Below are positions 11,116 to 22,647 of a stretch of DNA of 64,000 nucleotides, one piece after another (the stretch's first letter is position 1; the number at the start of each line of letters is the position of its first letter). This stretch comes from Schizosaccharomyces osmophilus (lineage: Eukaryota; Ascomycota; Schizosaccharomycetes; Schizosaccharomycetales; Schizosaccharomycetaceae), in contig NC_079239.1 in assembly GCF_027921745.1 (NCBI RefSeq), forward strand, positions 1,515,501 to 1,579,500, in the 5' to 3' direction. Both the position numbers and the translations under genes were made by a program. The notes under the pieces were generated by a model that searched no databases, was not told where the DNA came from, and worked only from the letters and a program-made list of their open reading frames with translations.

Positions 11116-11248
11116 GCTCTATGGAAAGCCACATAGATTGGGGTTTTGTGTGATTTTCTGCGGTTTCAGAAAGTACGGGTTTCACCAGACAAGCAACAGC
11201 TTGGGTTACTTGGGTTACAAGAGAAGGGGGATGTTGGAAAGAAGACAT
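11090..11248 (-). other. 52-codon ORF overlapping the art1 start
   Basis: An ATG in good context (ACAATG) at 11248 opens a 52-codon frame, MSSFQHPPSLVTQ to GSLYIY, that stops inside the art1 ORF, 26 bases past the art1 ATG and one frame away. It is either a regulatory upstream ORF or the true art1 N-terminus separated by a frame difference at the TATATA run (11091-11097). No good intron joins the two frames: the only donor before its stop is a weak GTACAT. Confidence 0.45.
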
Positions 11249-12219
11249 TGTTCGAATTAATAAAAAATAAAAAAAAAAAAAAATTGTATATGTTTATTGT
11301 TCTTTATTCTTTTTTATTTCAGTAAAAAATTTTAAAAAGCACGGCGTACCTTATAATTGTGCCCTTCATAAACTGAAAACATGGTCAGCTAAACGTTTAC
11401 CAAGACGAATGATAAATTCAATTGAATTCGCATCTTCAATCGATCGCAGGAGATGTTGTATATTCGATTTGTTCTCAAAGGTTTAGGTGTAAATAGTTTT
11501 CATTGTAAGCATTCAACTTGAAAGAAAAATCGGTTGCCTGCAACAGTTCTGTCGAATTCCCTCAAATACACACTATGTTTTCCTACTTAGTAAATACTAT
11601 CTATGCTTGAAGTCTACTTCCATCCTTGCAAAAACTTTCAAAACACGGAATGTAAATAAACACAAAAGAGTTCGTTCATTTTGGTCCCTTTCAGTGGAAA
11701 ATCGCCGAAGAAAGGAGAATTTTAGCAATAATTAATCAAAAAACAAGAGAATACTTATAAAGCGATCCTGAAGCTTCATTTTAGGAACCGCTTTGTTTAT
11801 TTACATTCGTACTACTACGATATTACTACATGGTATACGGTGAAGAACTACATTATATTAACATAAGACAATATTAAATTCTCAATCGCAAAGGACTTTC
11901 GATCCCACCTAGAGAAGGACCTGTTCATCCTCGTCTAATTAATTATTTAATTTATTTTTCCCTTCAAGGCTAGCTGAATTTCTGAATTCTAATTTTTGAA
12001 ATACTCTTGAGGTACCATTGATACCTACATCAGTGCTTGCTCATTTCAAACTTTTCACATTCACTACACATTAAAAACCTTCTTTCAGGTGGTATTTTTT
12101 GTCAAGGTTACCTTGACGTGGGATTAGCGAAAGGTTTTACAGCGATATTTCGCGTTTCTACTTCTCTTCTACACTCCCAGTATCCGCAATCCTGTTTCCT
12201 CCTCCATAGACTTTTGTGA
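11249..12219. other. divergent promoter region, art1-ulp1
   Basis: Just under 1 kb between divergent genes. It holds A-rich runs on the plus strand (about 11262-11282), many short AT tracts and no convincing ORF or RNA gene. Confidence 0.6.
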
Positions 12220-13932
12220 ATGATACACGAACGTAATGCGACAAAGCGGTCGCATCCAGATGATGCAGCATCTTTAGAAGAACAAAAAAAGCGAAAGAAG
12301 ACGCTCTTTAACACGTTTGTAGGCATCTGCTCCCGTACTGTAACATATGCGAAAGTTTTCCTCACGGGCACCTCAATGGCAGACATGGACAGTACTGCTG
12401 GCAATACTAGTCCATCTTTATCTGGGGAATCAGCGACATATCCTTCTGGTTCTGCCGAAGCTCAAGGAGTTGCTCACGATCAATCACTTGCTTCGTTCGC
12501 AACAAATTCAGGGGGAAATGGTCATTTCAAAAAAGAAAAAAACATTCAAATTCTGAATGCTCATAGAAAAATGGATCCTATTACCAAGCAGCATCTCTTC
12601 CATCCAAGCATGCATGGTTCCGCCGCTAGTGGATTCCACGAATTGTCTCCTCAGAGTTTTCGCGCTTCTCGCCTACAATATATCCCTCGTCCTCATCAAT
12701 CTTCTAGACGCTTGTCGACTACTGATCGACTAAAGCTGGCTGTATCCCAAGAAACAGCTGAGGGCATGGTTCCTTCTGGCCATAGCCCGTTTCGACGAAA
12801 CGAGACTGAAGGGTTAGGAACCTCGCGTGAACCGTCCTCTAGTCTTAATTCCAAAATTTACCCCTCTCTGCATCCTGCCGGTCCCAAACAAGGAAACGTG
12901 TCAAAACTTCATGAATCCAAATTTGTCACTCCTTCTTCACAGATTCATGATTCAAAAATGCGAATCCGCTCTTCTCATTTACCTTTTACCGCTACGATGA
13001 AAAGGTCCATCGACAAAAATTTAACGCCTTGGCGCCCTCCTCCGCGTCTTGTATCGACAGAGCAGCATCCCCATCCTTCGGGCTTTCCTTTGTCATCAGA
13101 CCTAGATAATGAAAATTCTCTTTTGCAACTTATTCGTAAACTTAAGGAGAAGCAGACCGAAGCGTTTCATGATTGGAACGAAGTTGATTTCTTACAATTA
13201 AAAGGCCTTCACGTTACTCCTCCTCCTGTTCGTCCGAAATTTGTTTCTCTATTAGAATTTCCCGAAGAAGCAAAGAAACGGGCTTTACATCTCTTAAATG
13301 ACAATGATCTTCCACGCTCGTCCTACACTGAGCCTATAATCACCAAATATAATATTCCAATAATGATACGAGATCTTCGTACCTTAAAAAATAGGCAATG
13401 GTTAAATGACGAGGTTATAAATTTCTATATGAACTTACTATCAGATCGCTCTCGCTCCGATTCTTCTTTACCTCGGGTTCATGTATATAATACTTTTTTT
13501 TACACGACACTACAGAGGAAAGGATACGCCGGCGTCCGACGGTGGGCCAGAAAGGCCTCCATGAAAATTGCGGATTTTGATTGTGTATTGGTTCCTGTTC
13601 ATCTGGACGTCCATTGGTGCATGGCTGCAATTAATAAAAAGAAAAAAAGATTCGAATACTGGGACTCGCTGGCCGGAAGTCCTGGTAAAGTCTTTGACCT
13701 ACTAAAAGAATACTACGTTGCTGAAACGAAAGGATCTGTTGATATTACGGACTGGGAAAACTATGTTGATCACAATTCGCCAAAGCAGCAGAATGGGTAT
13801 GATTGTGGTGTCTTTGCCTGTAAGACAGCAGAATGTCTTGCCAGAGAGGTTCCATTACAGTTTTCTCAGAGAAATATGCCAGAATTAAGGTTAAGAATGG
13901 CAGCTAGTATAATTGACGCTCGGATATACTAA
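12220..13932 (+). CDS. ulp1: SUMO-specific cysteine protease Ulp1
   Basis: C48-family peptidase that matures the SUMO precursor and removes SUMO from conjugates, normally held at the nuclear pore. The single-exon ORF gives 570 residues. The long N-terminal half is disordered and basic (early cluster EEQKKRKKT) and would carry nuclear-pore targeting. The protease domain fills about residues 360-570: substrate groove segment NRQWLNDEVINFYMNLL, catalytic His465 in HLDVHWCM, Asp482 in YWDSL, oxyanion Gln near 523 and nucleophile Cys529 in QNGYDCGVFAC. All four are present, so the enzyme should be active. Length is close to that of S. pombe Ulp1. Transcribed convergently with pdc2. Confidence 0.95.
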   Translation: MIHERNATKRSHPDDAASLEEQKKRKKTLFNTFVGICSRTVTYAKVFLTGTSMADMDSTAGNTSPSLSGESATYPSGSAEAQGVAHDQSLASFATNSGGNGHFKKEKNIQILNAHRKMDPITKQHLFHPSMHGSAASGFHELSPQSFRASRLQYIPRPHQSSRRLSTTDRLKLAVSQETAEGMVPSGHSPFRRNETEGLGTSREPSSSLNSKIYPSLHPAGPKQGNVSKLHESKFVTPSSQIHDSKMRIRSSHLPFTATMKRSIDKNLTPWRPPPRLVSTEQHPHPSGFPLSSDLDNENSLLQLIRKLKEKQTEAFHDWNEVDFLQLKGLHVTPPPVRPKFVSLLEFPEEAKKRALHLLNDNDLPRSSYTEPIITKYNIPIMIRDLRTLKNRQWLNDEVINFYMNLLSDRSRSDSSLPRVHVYNTFFYTTLQRKGYAGVRRWARKASMKIADFDCVLVPVHLDVHWCMAAINKKKKRFEYWDSLAGSPGKVFDLLKEYYVAETKGSVDITDWENYVDHNSPKQQNGYDCGVFACKTAECLAREVPLQFSQRNMPELRLRMAASIIDARIY

Positions 13933-14167
13933 TCCTTTGTAAGTGAATTTATATTCTTTTCCTTCATTGGTTGTTACACTCTTTCACTTTTATTTACATC
14001 CATCTATGGTAATTTTTAGAGGCTTTACCAAAAAACAACTCGAACCAATATTCAAATAATGTTGGTTGCATAAGTTTGCTCAAAAGAAAACGGTGATAAC
14101 ATGTAGCATAATGATAAAACACCTTCGATTCATAATTCACAACGATTCATATCCATAATTTACTTGT

Positions 14168-16632
14168 TTAGGCACTCAGCTGACGAGCATCAAGACCCAT
14201 AGCATTCAAGAATAGATTAACATTCGCAATACGTACGAGAGCAATCTCTTCAGGAGATCTCTTGCTTGTAATAATATTATCGAGAACTCTATCTCTCGTC
14301 TCAGACACCAAAACGAAATGTTGGTCCGAAGAAGCAGCAGTAGCACAAGCCGCCAAAAACTCCCAGGGATATGATTCATCAGCGTAAGCGCGGGCATTTG
14401 GAGGAGGAAAAACTGTTGCAAAGTGGTCTTTCAAACAGTCAAATAATCCATTAAATATTCTCTCCCTAAAATTCAGTTAGTACATCAAATAAACAAACAA
14501 GTTCCAACACGTACCAATTTTCTTTTTCTTCTTCAGTACCCGACCCAGTTTGCTTAAGAATTTCGGCTCGGCTAATTAGCATAGTTAAGAACGAAAGTCC
14601 AATTTTAGTTTGGATTAGGTATAAAGGATTGGATCTTCCAAGGAGTTGAGAAAATAAGGTATTAACGTTCGACATGCCCAGCTCATTCACAATAGTAAGT
14701 AAGGAAGGAATAACAAATTGAGTAAATGAAGTCATCTCTGCTGGAATGCCAGCAGGCAACTCGCCATTCGCATCAAAAGTTCCATTCAAGACAATATTGA
14801 GAGAATCGACGTTACCAACGATGACAGTGAGAATAGCATATTGTTGTTCTTTCGAAAGATGAGGTAACAATCGCGGGAGAAGACGCATTCCTTTAGGATG
14901 AGAAATAACTGATAAAAATGGTGGACGAGCTTTCGAAGAGCTGTCTAACGACTCATTGATGTGAAGGACATTCCAAATGCTTTCTAATTTATGGCTAAGA
15001 TCATTTTTCCATTCATTAAAAGTTTCTTCATCCTCAACATTAGAGACAGATAATTTCCGGAGAGAATGCTCGAAATCAAGTAACCAATCATATATTCTCT
15101 CAATTGCTTGAAGAACATCTTTTTTAGTAGCGAAACCTTTAAAGGTAGTTTCTTTGGCGTTAATTGCATGTTCAGAAGGACGCTTAACGTTAAGAAGTTG
15201 TCGAGGAGTACGGACAGTGTTTATGGCAATCTTGCCTAACGCGCCCTCTAGGGATAACTGAGTAGTTTTTGGACGTTCCTTAGCAGAAGAAACCAACTTT
15301 TGTAATTGCTGTTGCAATCTTTGCATTGGGTTTTCCGAACGTCTTCCACGACGGCGATTGCTACTGGGACCTAAGTAGGTCTGAATAAAGTGACTGGAAT
15401 CCTCTTCTGAAGGATTACGGCCACGAATTATAGAATAAACTCGATAATAAAAATCTTCAGATTCGGGGTCTTCAGACATGAGTTGAGATATTTGGATACG
15501 AGCAATAAAAGACTTATCACTGCGAGTCATCAAACCGGCGCATTGCGCCATGAGTATATGGTCTCTTTCCAGTTTTTGACGCTTTTCGTCAAGAATTCTA
15601 GCTTGGGCAAAATTTTCTTGCTGAACAAGGTTTAAAAGTGGAACGGGAGGGACCGGTTCGGCACCGTACACCATATTAGTCGGATATACAACAGGAGGTG
15701 CTTGAGGGGGAGAAAGATTGGGATTTGCAAACAACTGCGAAGGTTGCATCATAGCTGGCAAAGGTAAGCCAGGGTTGGGAACATTCGATTGTTGAGTAGG
15801 GAAAGAGACATTTCCAATACTGGCGACAGCAGGATCCAAAGCTGCAAAAGTATCATGGGTCAAAGTTGAAGGAGGAGGAGCTTGGACTGCTGGTGAAGCC
15901 ACAGAATTAACGGCGGGCATTGTCGAAGCAACAGATTCTTCAGCTTTAGGGCCAGCACTAGGTACATTAAGGGAATTGAAAAGTTGTTCCTCAAGTTCTT
16001 GCAGGCTAATTACCTTTTCACTGTTTTGCGCACCCAAACGATTTTGAAAGCTTGATACTTCAGGAGGGGCCGCTTGAACAGTAGGTTTCTCAGGTACAAT
16101 GGTTTCCCAGATAGAGGCCATGGGTCTCAAATCCGAAAGCATATTAGTATTGGCTGAAATATCGACATTTTCTTCAACCTTACTTGCTGCAGACGCAACC
16201 ATTGGATTTACCTGAGGAAGTAATGAAGCTTGCGCGGCTTCATCAAAAACCTTGTCCTTGGGACTTTTGGTATCGTCCTGTTCATTTTCTAATTTGGTAG
16301 AAACATGTGCAGTTTGATTGAAAAAATCAAAGTCACGACCTATAAATGATTAGATACATCTCTAATATTAAAGGCGAGCTTAAATAAAACCGAGGCTATG
16401 ATGCTGTATTATCACTCTCACATACCAACATTTCCGGCGCTAACCCCAAAGGTTTCGTCGTTCATATCATCTCCCTCCTCTTCAAGTCGATCTGCTAAAT
16501 CGTCGTACGTTTCTTCAAAATCAATTCTACACATCCACGGTCAGCTTTCAACTAGCACTCTTCTCGCCTCAGCAGAAGCCAAAAACAGCATTCATACCCA
16601 TCTTCATCGTATGCTCCATTTTTAGGAGCCAT
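14168..16632 (-). CDS. pdc2: Pat1-family mRNA decapping activator Pdc2
   Basis: P-body protein that links deadenylated mRNA, bound by Lsm1-7, to Dhh1 and the Dcp1/Dcp2 decapping enzyme. Four exons: 16598-16632, 16426-16526, 14515-16339 and 14168-14465, giving 752 residues. Splice signals are good: GTATGA, GTATGT and GTACGT donors, with TACTAAC in the last intron. The N-terminus assembled from the first three exons (MAPKNGAYDEDG, then FEETYDDLADRL, MNDETFG, then RDFDFFNQ) matches the conserved Pat1 N-terminal motif with NDETFG and DFDF. The middle is Pro/Gln-rich; the C-terminal half is the helical Pat1 domain, ending GLDARQLSA. Exons 1 and 2 are short and easily missed. Confidence 0.92.
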
Positions 16633-17164
16633 CTGCTCCTTTGGAAGGGTTGTATCGAACCCGAAAAACGACATTTCGAGTTTTCTATCTCGTTACGACG
16701 TTGGTGGTTAACAAGAGGAACTAGAGCCTTGCCTAGTACTATACGGTGGTGATCTAAGAAGGAGCGTACAATGAAGCTAAGGCTATTCAACTTAAAATAG
16801 AAAATAAAAAGGATTAATAAATGGTTACTATTTAACTTTAAACGGTTTTTGGCTAAAAAACTTGAAGCATTTCATTAAGTTGCTTAACAGTTATCTTTAC
16901 ATCATTTCACTCACAAATAAAATTCTTAAGACTAATTAAAATCTTTTTTTCTTTTCTTAGTTGTTTTAAAGACATAAACGAGGACCTCATAGTTTCAAAT
17001 GCCAAAGTATCATAACTCCCAGAGCTTTGCTTGCCGAAATGTTTGCTCATGCCATAAGTAAGTAGCAAAAAGATAAATTAAAGAAATGATGATAGGTGCG
17101 TTAGACGGAAATTCACGAACCAACTCATGGCATCTAGAAATTATTAAGGAAGGGGTTTCTCAAA
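16633..17164. other. intergenic region upstream of pdc2
   Basis: About 530 bases between two minus-strand genes: pdc2 promoter and 3' end of the following gene. AT-rich; nothing further recognised. Confidence 0.6.
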
Positions 17165-18047
17165 TCAGGAAGTAAGATCACCGCTTGAAGAAGAGGAATT
17201 CGAGCCCCAAACCAATCTATCAAACTCCCTTTGTTGTTTTTCAAATTCTTTGTCCTCAGGAGTCTGAGCCCTCATGTCAGTAGCATCTTCTTTTGGCCAA
17301 TTCGAAGACGCAGCATCAAGATTTTCATCTTCAGAAGGGAATGAGTATCTCTTTTCTTTTTTTGTATTCGTGCGATTCAAATCATCTTTTTCTCGGATAC
17401 GGTCCCATGCCGATTTAGAAGACTCCTGAGACATGAATGTACCTGTTTTGTCTGAACCACCTAAAGAAGCTTCTTGGTTTCCATTTTCTAATTGAGCCTG
17501 CTGTTGATCAGGCAGAGGAACATTTGATGAAGGAGGAAACTTCATTCCTTGTTGCATCATGGCACGTTGTCGGATAAGAGATTGTTGGATTTTCCGCGTA
17601 AGGTCTGAGCCGTCAGAGCGCTGTTTCACTTGTGATACATTATATCCCATGGTAACAATCTGGGAAAGCTGTAATAGAGATTTTGTTAGCAATAAGGCTA
17701 GAAGAAAGTTTCATGAATGAGGCGAGCAAGTGAAGTGAATATCACCGCCGGTTGTAAAGAAAGACGTACTCCATTTCCAGCTATACCTGATATGATAGAC
17801 GTAGCGTATAATCGAAAAGGAGATACTTTTCGTTTTCGAGCTGATAGAACGTTCATAATTAGCAGCCGCAGTATACAAATGTCGAAGACAGAACCTTACC
17901 CAAAACGATGGGAATAGAAAACCCTCCAATGACTCCAATGATTGCATTTCGACGAACCCGTGATCGCGATTGGACCAAAAACTGCTTTTGTTCTTCTGAA
18001 AATTCATTCGTAGGGTCATTGAGCATTTGCTCCCAAAACCCATCCAT
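17165..18047 (-). CDS. small two-membrane-segment protein, function unknown
   Basis: Three exons (17900-18047, 17770-17840, 17165-17668) give a 240-residue protein. The joins are supported by GTAAGG and GTACGT donors, by GCTAAT and GCTAAC branch sites, and by phase. It starts MDGFWEQMLNDPTNEFSEEQ, followed by QFLVQSRSRVRR and two glycine-rich hydrophobic segments (AIIGVIGGFSIPIVLG and ATSIISGIAGNGLSQIV) separated by a basic loop, ARKRKVSPFR. The C-terminal 150 residues are soluble, Gln/Ser/Asp-rich and end in a Ser run. The short acidic-helix plus glycine hairpin layout recalls the OCIA-domain proteins of mitochondria and endosomes, but the resemblance is weak and I do not assign a function. 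It lies between pdc2 and tbf1. Confidence 0.75.
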
Positions 18048-18829
18048 TTCTTTAAAGTAAAAAAACCCGCTTTATATCAAGAATGAAGAAACTGAACTTG
18101 AGCAAACTTAACAGATCAATGGCAAATGGTCAATAAATCGTATTTCCACAACCTTCAAAACTGGTAAGAAAAAAGTATAACAGATCAAAAAGTACAATAC
18201 AATTTTTTCTGCGACTTAAATTTTTAAAAAGGGTAGTAATTCACAGTATAAACTTTGTAATGAAACAAAGTCCTAGGAAGGTAGACTCGACACGTAATCC
18301 TAAAAAGAAATATTATAAGAGCATATGCAATACTTTATAGAAACATATATGCTTATATACACTAAATGTAGGGAAAAAGATTTTTGAAGTAAATTCTGAA
18401 AGAAGAATGCAAAGAAATGTTTTCAATTTGAGAAAACATAAAAATATACGATTTTACTTTTATTTAGCCTTTCTTTTACCAAGCTCTTAAATCGCGTTAA
18501 AATATTCAGGTGGATAATACTGGGGCCAATAGTACCGCGTTATACAAGAAAACAAGCAAAAATATTCATATTTTTCGATTTTCCAACAGTTTGGCATATA
18601 AGCAGGATTGAGGGAATTCGTACAAGTTAAGATATAAAAAAAAGGAATTAAAACAATCCTAGAAAGAAGTGATTAATTTGATGCAATTTTTCTTTTCGGA
18701 GAGAAAATCCCAACCTTTACGAGCAAGGTGATATTCGCACTCAAAATTGATGTTCTGTAACCATTGGATGCGTGTTTGCTTTGCTTAAAAAATAAAGATT
18801 ACTTTGAAAATTGTAGGTTTTGAAGAGAA
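18048..18829. other. divergent intergenic region upstream of tbf1
   Basis: About 780 bases of AT-rich promoter sequence between a leftward and a rightward gene. No ORF, telomere-repeat array or RNA gene is seen. Confidence 0.6.
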
Positions 18830-20284
18830 ATGTCGAAGCAACCGATTGATACATCTAATGAATTCAAGACCCAAAAGGATTTAGAAATTGATCCAGAGTG
18901 TGCGCTCGAACATGATCGGCAAATGTTGCAACAGCTTTCTGAGCATGCCTCTGACCTGGATTCCCCTAATGTTGCTTCCAATGGCGATATTCCACTCGGG
19001 TTTGACCTTTCTGGCATTCCAATTAATATGACTCCAGATTTTTATCTGCGAATGAACCAAAATATGGAATACACTTTTAACCAGTCAAATCCAGTTGCCT
19101 CTCCTCAATATCTACTTCGCAGCTCTCTGGTTCCGACTTTGGCAAATCTCAGCAATATCATTTTGTCTATTCTTGGGAAGCCTGTACAAGAGGCTTCAGC
19201 CATCGTTACAAATCCAGCGTCAGAAATGGGAATGGCCTTCACAAAGCTGATGAGCATGTTTCGTATGATTAAAGACATATACACCGAGGATTCGTTCATT
19301 TACCCCGCCGTCATTAGTATGCGTACTCCTTCTCAGCGAAGTGCCGTTCGTCGGGCCAATTTGGCAATTTTTTTGTCTGCAGTTTATGGTGCTCTTCAGA
19401 TTGGTTTCTTCCATTTAAACGAAAATTTCCTGGAAGTGTTTGCTCCTGATGAAGCCAACATTCTTACCAACCAAGGCACCCTGTACATGGAATTGAAAAC
19501 GCAGGCTTACATTTCTGCCATGGCTCAAGCAGAGCGACCTAAGGAAGATATTTTAAATGACCTTTTCCCTTCCGATATGGCTCATCGGTTTTTACTGCGC
19601 CGTAATGCCAAGCTAGACGACAAGCTCACTTATGTTGAGAAACAGATCCTCGAGAAATGTGCTGCTCGGAAAGAACGGTTATCGAATTTTACTCCTCAAG
19701 AGGCTTTAAACGAAGTTTATCCCTGGGGAAAATTTTTAAGTGAAATAGCCTGCTATATTCACAACAATCACTCATCGATTGCAGCTATTCCTGTTCCCAA
19801 TGGCAATGTCAAGCGGAAAGCGAAAAAACAGGGAGGTAGATATAAATCATGTGAGGAGAATTCGTCTCCTTCAGAGTCTGGTTCTGATTTGACAGACGGT
19901 TTAGCTTTTGGCCTACCAACAGCGACTTTGGATGCTACTTCTGAAGCAAATAATGTTTCCAGTGTTGTATTATATGATCAGGTTCGCAGCATGACAAATA
20001 CTGGTAATGGCAACAAGCGAACCAAAAAAGTTGCAAATCGAAGGACGTGGACGAAGGAGGAAGAAGAAGCTCTTTTGGATGGCCTTGATTCAGTAAAGGG
20101 TCCCCGATGGAGTCAAATTTTGGAGCTTTACGGACCTGGTGGTAGAAAAAATGAAGTCTTAAAACATCGCAATCAAGTTCAGTTGAAGGATAAAGCTCGA
20201 AATATGAAGCTTTTTTTCTTAAAAAGCGGACAGATTGTTCCGGCCCCTTTGCAATGTGTTACTGGTGATCTTCGGAGAGAGTAA
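18830..20284 (+). CDS. tbf1: telobox/Myb DNA-binding protein Tbf1
   Basis: TRF-like double-strand DNA-binding protein that recognises TTAGGG-type boxes at promoters and subtelomeres. The single-exon product is 484 residues, matching S. pombe Tbf1 (about 485). A helical TRF-homology dimerisation region lies at about 95-310 (for example YLLRSSLVPTLANLSNIILS). A Ser-rich basic linker (VKRKAKKQGGR) precedes a single C-terminal Myb/telobox at about 403-460: RTWTKEEEEALLDGLDSV, RWSQILELYGPGGRKN, then VQLKDKARNMK. The last block is the telobox signature, usually written VDLKDKWRN; here Gln and Ala replace the usual Asp and aromatic residue. Confidence 0.92.
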   Translation: MSKQPIDTSNEFKTQKDLEIDPECALEHDRQMLQQLSEHASDLDSPNVASNGDIPLGFDLSGIPINMTPDFYLRMNQNMEYTFNQSNPVASPQYLLRSSLVPTLANLSNIILSILGKPVQEASAIVTNPASEMGMAFTKLMSMFRMIKDIYTEDSFIYPAVISMRTPSQRSAVRRANLAIFLSAVYGALQIGFFHLNENFLEVFAPDEANILTNQGTLYMELKTQAYISAMAQAERPKEDILNDLFPSDMAHRFLLRRNAKLDDKLTYVEKQILEKCAARKERLSNFTPQEALNEVYPWGKFLSEIACYIHNNHSSIAAIPVPNGNVKRKAKKQGGRYKSCEENSSPSESGSDLTDGLAFGLPTATLDATSEANNVSSVVLYDQVRSMTNTGNGNKRTKKVANRRTWTKEEEEALLDGLDSVKGPRWSQILELYGPGGRKNEVLKHRNQVQLKDKARNMKLFFLKSGQIVPAPLQCVTGDLRRE

Positions 20285-20380
20285 AACTACAAGATGACCG
20301 TTTGCTTTTTTAGAAATTGTGTTTTTATCTTTTACTGAGTTTGAATGGTTTGGGTTATTTATATAATTTTATTTTAATGT

Positions 20381-21726
20381 CTAAGGAATTTTGGGGAATA
20401 ATACTTTAAGACTGTTCATCACAATAGAACATTCACGGGTATCTTTTGTAACAATTTCAGAAGATGACTTTGCAATTGCTTGTTCAACTATGTGAGATAC
20501 TCTTTGGCAATCGTTCCGGAAAACTTGAAGCAAAGTAGGATCTCGACGATCTAGGTTCTGCATTTTTGTGCTTATTGAAATAGCTAGTTCCTTAAAATAA
20601 AACATGCTAATTGTAGCGCCATCAAGAATGAAATTGGGTTGTGCTTGAAAGTATTCTAATAAGTTAGCGTATTGTGGTTGGCAAATGGTAGTTTGCTTGA
20701 GAGTCTTTTCCCAGAAAACGCATTGAGATCCAATTTGTGAGATTTGATACCATCCATCTTCAAATTTAGACCAAACTGTAGAATTAGCCGCGGTCGAATC
20801 AGCGGATGAATACAAAAGTCTACGCGTTGTTGGAGACAGCTGAAAGATAGCTTCAAAGCAAGCATTTGCTTTTTGGATTTTAGAGCCTAACAGCTGAGAC
20901 ATATTTCTCTCAAGAAGATACTTGTCTAGTAAAAACAAGGTAGAGCAACCATTGGAAAAGGTTGAGGAATTTGCTGCTAAAATATCTGATTCCTCTTGCG
21001 CCAACAAGAAACTTGACGTTTCTTTTAACATCCTAGAGTGGATGCCGATATTCAAGCTGGAAAATGACTGTACGGAAGATTGGCGTTTCTAAACCTGGTT
21101 AGTTGATTGTAAAACCATAGATAACAAAATACGTACAATAAGCGGATAGCGAGCAAGGAGTTGATCCATCTCTTGCAACAAGGTAGCCGCTCCAAAATAA
21201 TTTTCAAATCTGTACAGTTAGTCGTATGAACGAAACAAAATGGAAAAGACGAAAGGGAAGTAGTGACATACCGTTCATGCTCGTTAGGAACACTGTCCGC
21301 CAAAGCTACCAACTGTTTCTGCAGATCAAAGTAGCGATGAATCCAGTTTAAGCTGATATAAGTTGAATGAAGATTCACGATGGAGTCATGCAATGGAGAT
21401 GCAGAATTATAGGGAACGGTAATTAGAGAGCGTATTCTTTCATAAACATCTGTGAGTTGCTTCATTTTTTCTCTGACTTCTGTTAATCTCGATTGATTTT
21501 GGAGTAAGAATTCCACATTTTCTGCAAGATTATGTTCGTTTGAACCAATAAAAGTCTTTCTTTGGTTTTCAATTTCCTTCAAAGCATATCCTAACCGCTT
21601 TTTCGCTACTGCTTTGTCTTCTGCTGCGTCTGATGCTGCATGAACAGAAGCTAGCACCTGTTTCGCCTGTTTCTTCGGATCAAAGTCGTGAGCTTTATAA
21701 TCGGAAAAGTCATATTGAAATTGCAT
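20381..21726 (-). CDS. cog5: COG complex subunit 5
   Basis: Subunit of the conserved oligomeric Golgi tether, lobe B, which acts in retrograde traffic within the Golgi. Three exons (21272-21726, 21137-21209, 20381-21088) give 411 residues, matching my memory of the S. pombe protein. Donors are GTATGT and GTACGT with ACTAAC and ACTAACC branch sites; the middle exon encodes FENYFGAATLLQEMDQLLA. The N-terminus (MQFQYDFSDYKAHDFDPKKQ) and the long helical coiled-coil segments (EVREKMKQLTDVYERIRSLI) are typical of COG5. The protein is much shorter than animal COG5 (about 800 residues), lacking the C-terminal helical repeats, as in other fission yeasts. Confidence 0.88.
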
Positions 21727-22058
21727 GGAAGTGAAATAAAGACGAGAAACGAAATAGAGGTATCACAATAACAAACAGTTTCCTCTGGCAGATGCGAATC
21801 CTAAAGGGAGACGAATTATAAAAAGTAGGCAGAAAGAAAATTAGGGGTATAATAGAATACACGAAAGAAAGCAATTCACATAAAGATCACGACTCTCCTT
21901 ACAATTATGTCTTACAATCCTGGTGTTGTTCTTGGGATTTCAATCGCATAGTGACAACCCATTCCTACTCGGTAAGTAACGTTTCAAACTAAAGGCCCTA
22001 TTCAATACATGGTGACCATTGTGTCTTCGGCCACTGAGTCAATGCTTTTATTTCTGAT

Positions 22059-22109
<51 letters not shown>

Positions 22110-22647
22110 AAGTAAGATCTGGACGAAAACCTATATTCGCGAATATCAGAGAAGTTATTTTTGCTATTCTAAAATAGAATCATGATATGGATAATGTTTA
22201 AATAAGAGCATTATGCGTAAACTACTGTGCAAATTATTTTTTATACACGTACTATTGTTACACAAAGCATAAACGCATATGCCATGTATATTATGATTAT
22301 ATGCCTATATGAGCTAATATGTATAAGGATATTCATAGTTACTTCCTTTGCTTCCTTGTAGAAGAGAATTCTATTTTCCTACAATTGTTTTCCATGGTAT
22401 TAATATAAACATTTGTTTTTTTAAAAGTATTCTAAATCATCTTTCAAATTATGTATATTTCCCTAATGGGAATTCTTGAGTTTTGATGGTGCAGTACAGT
22501 AAAGCTCATTGTGCGGTGCAACAAAGGGCACCACACTACGAAGCGAAATCCTCATACACACTTTACTTTTACCTGCACTTCTTAGCTAAGGAGTGCCTAC
22601 AAAAAACAAAAGTCGTTGATCAAGATAGACATTTTCATTCTATAACA
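21727..22647. other. divergent intergenic region cog5-nup44 with a long poly-T tract
   Basis: About 920 bases of promoter sequence for two divergent genes. It contains an uninterrupted run of about 46 T (22060-22105). No supported ORF; the short ATG frames near 21907 and 22483 end quickly or look like chance. Confidence 0.65.
22060..22105 (+). repeat. 46-base poly-T homopolymer
   Basis: An unbroken T run, by far the longest homopolymer in the window, between the divergent cog5 and nup44 genes. Such dA:dT tracts exclude nucleosomes. The exact length may be unreliable in the assembly. Confidence 0.9.
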
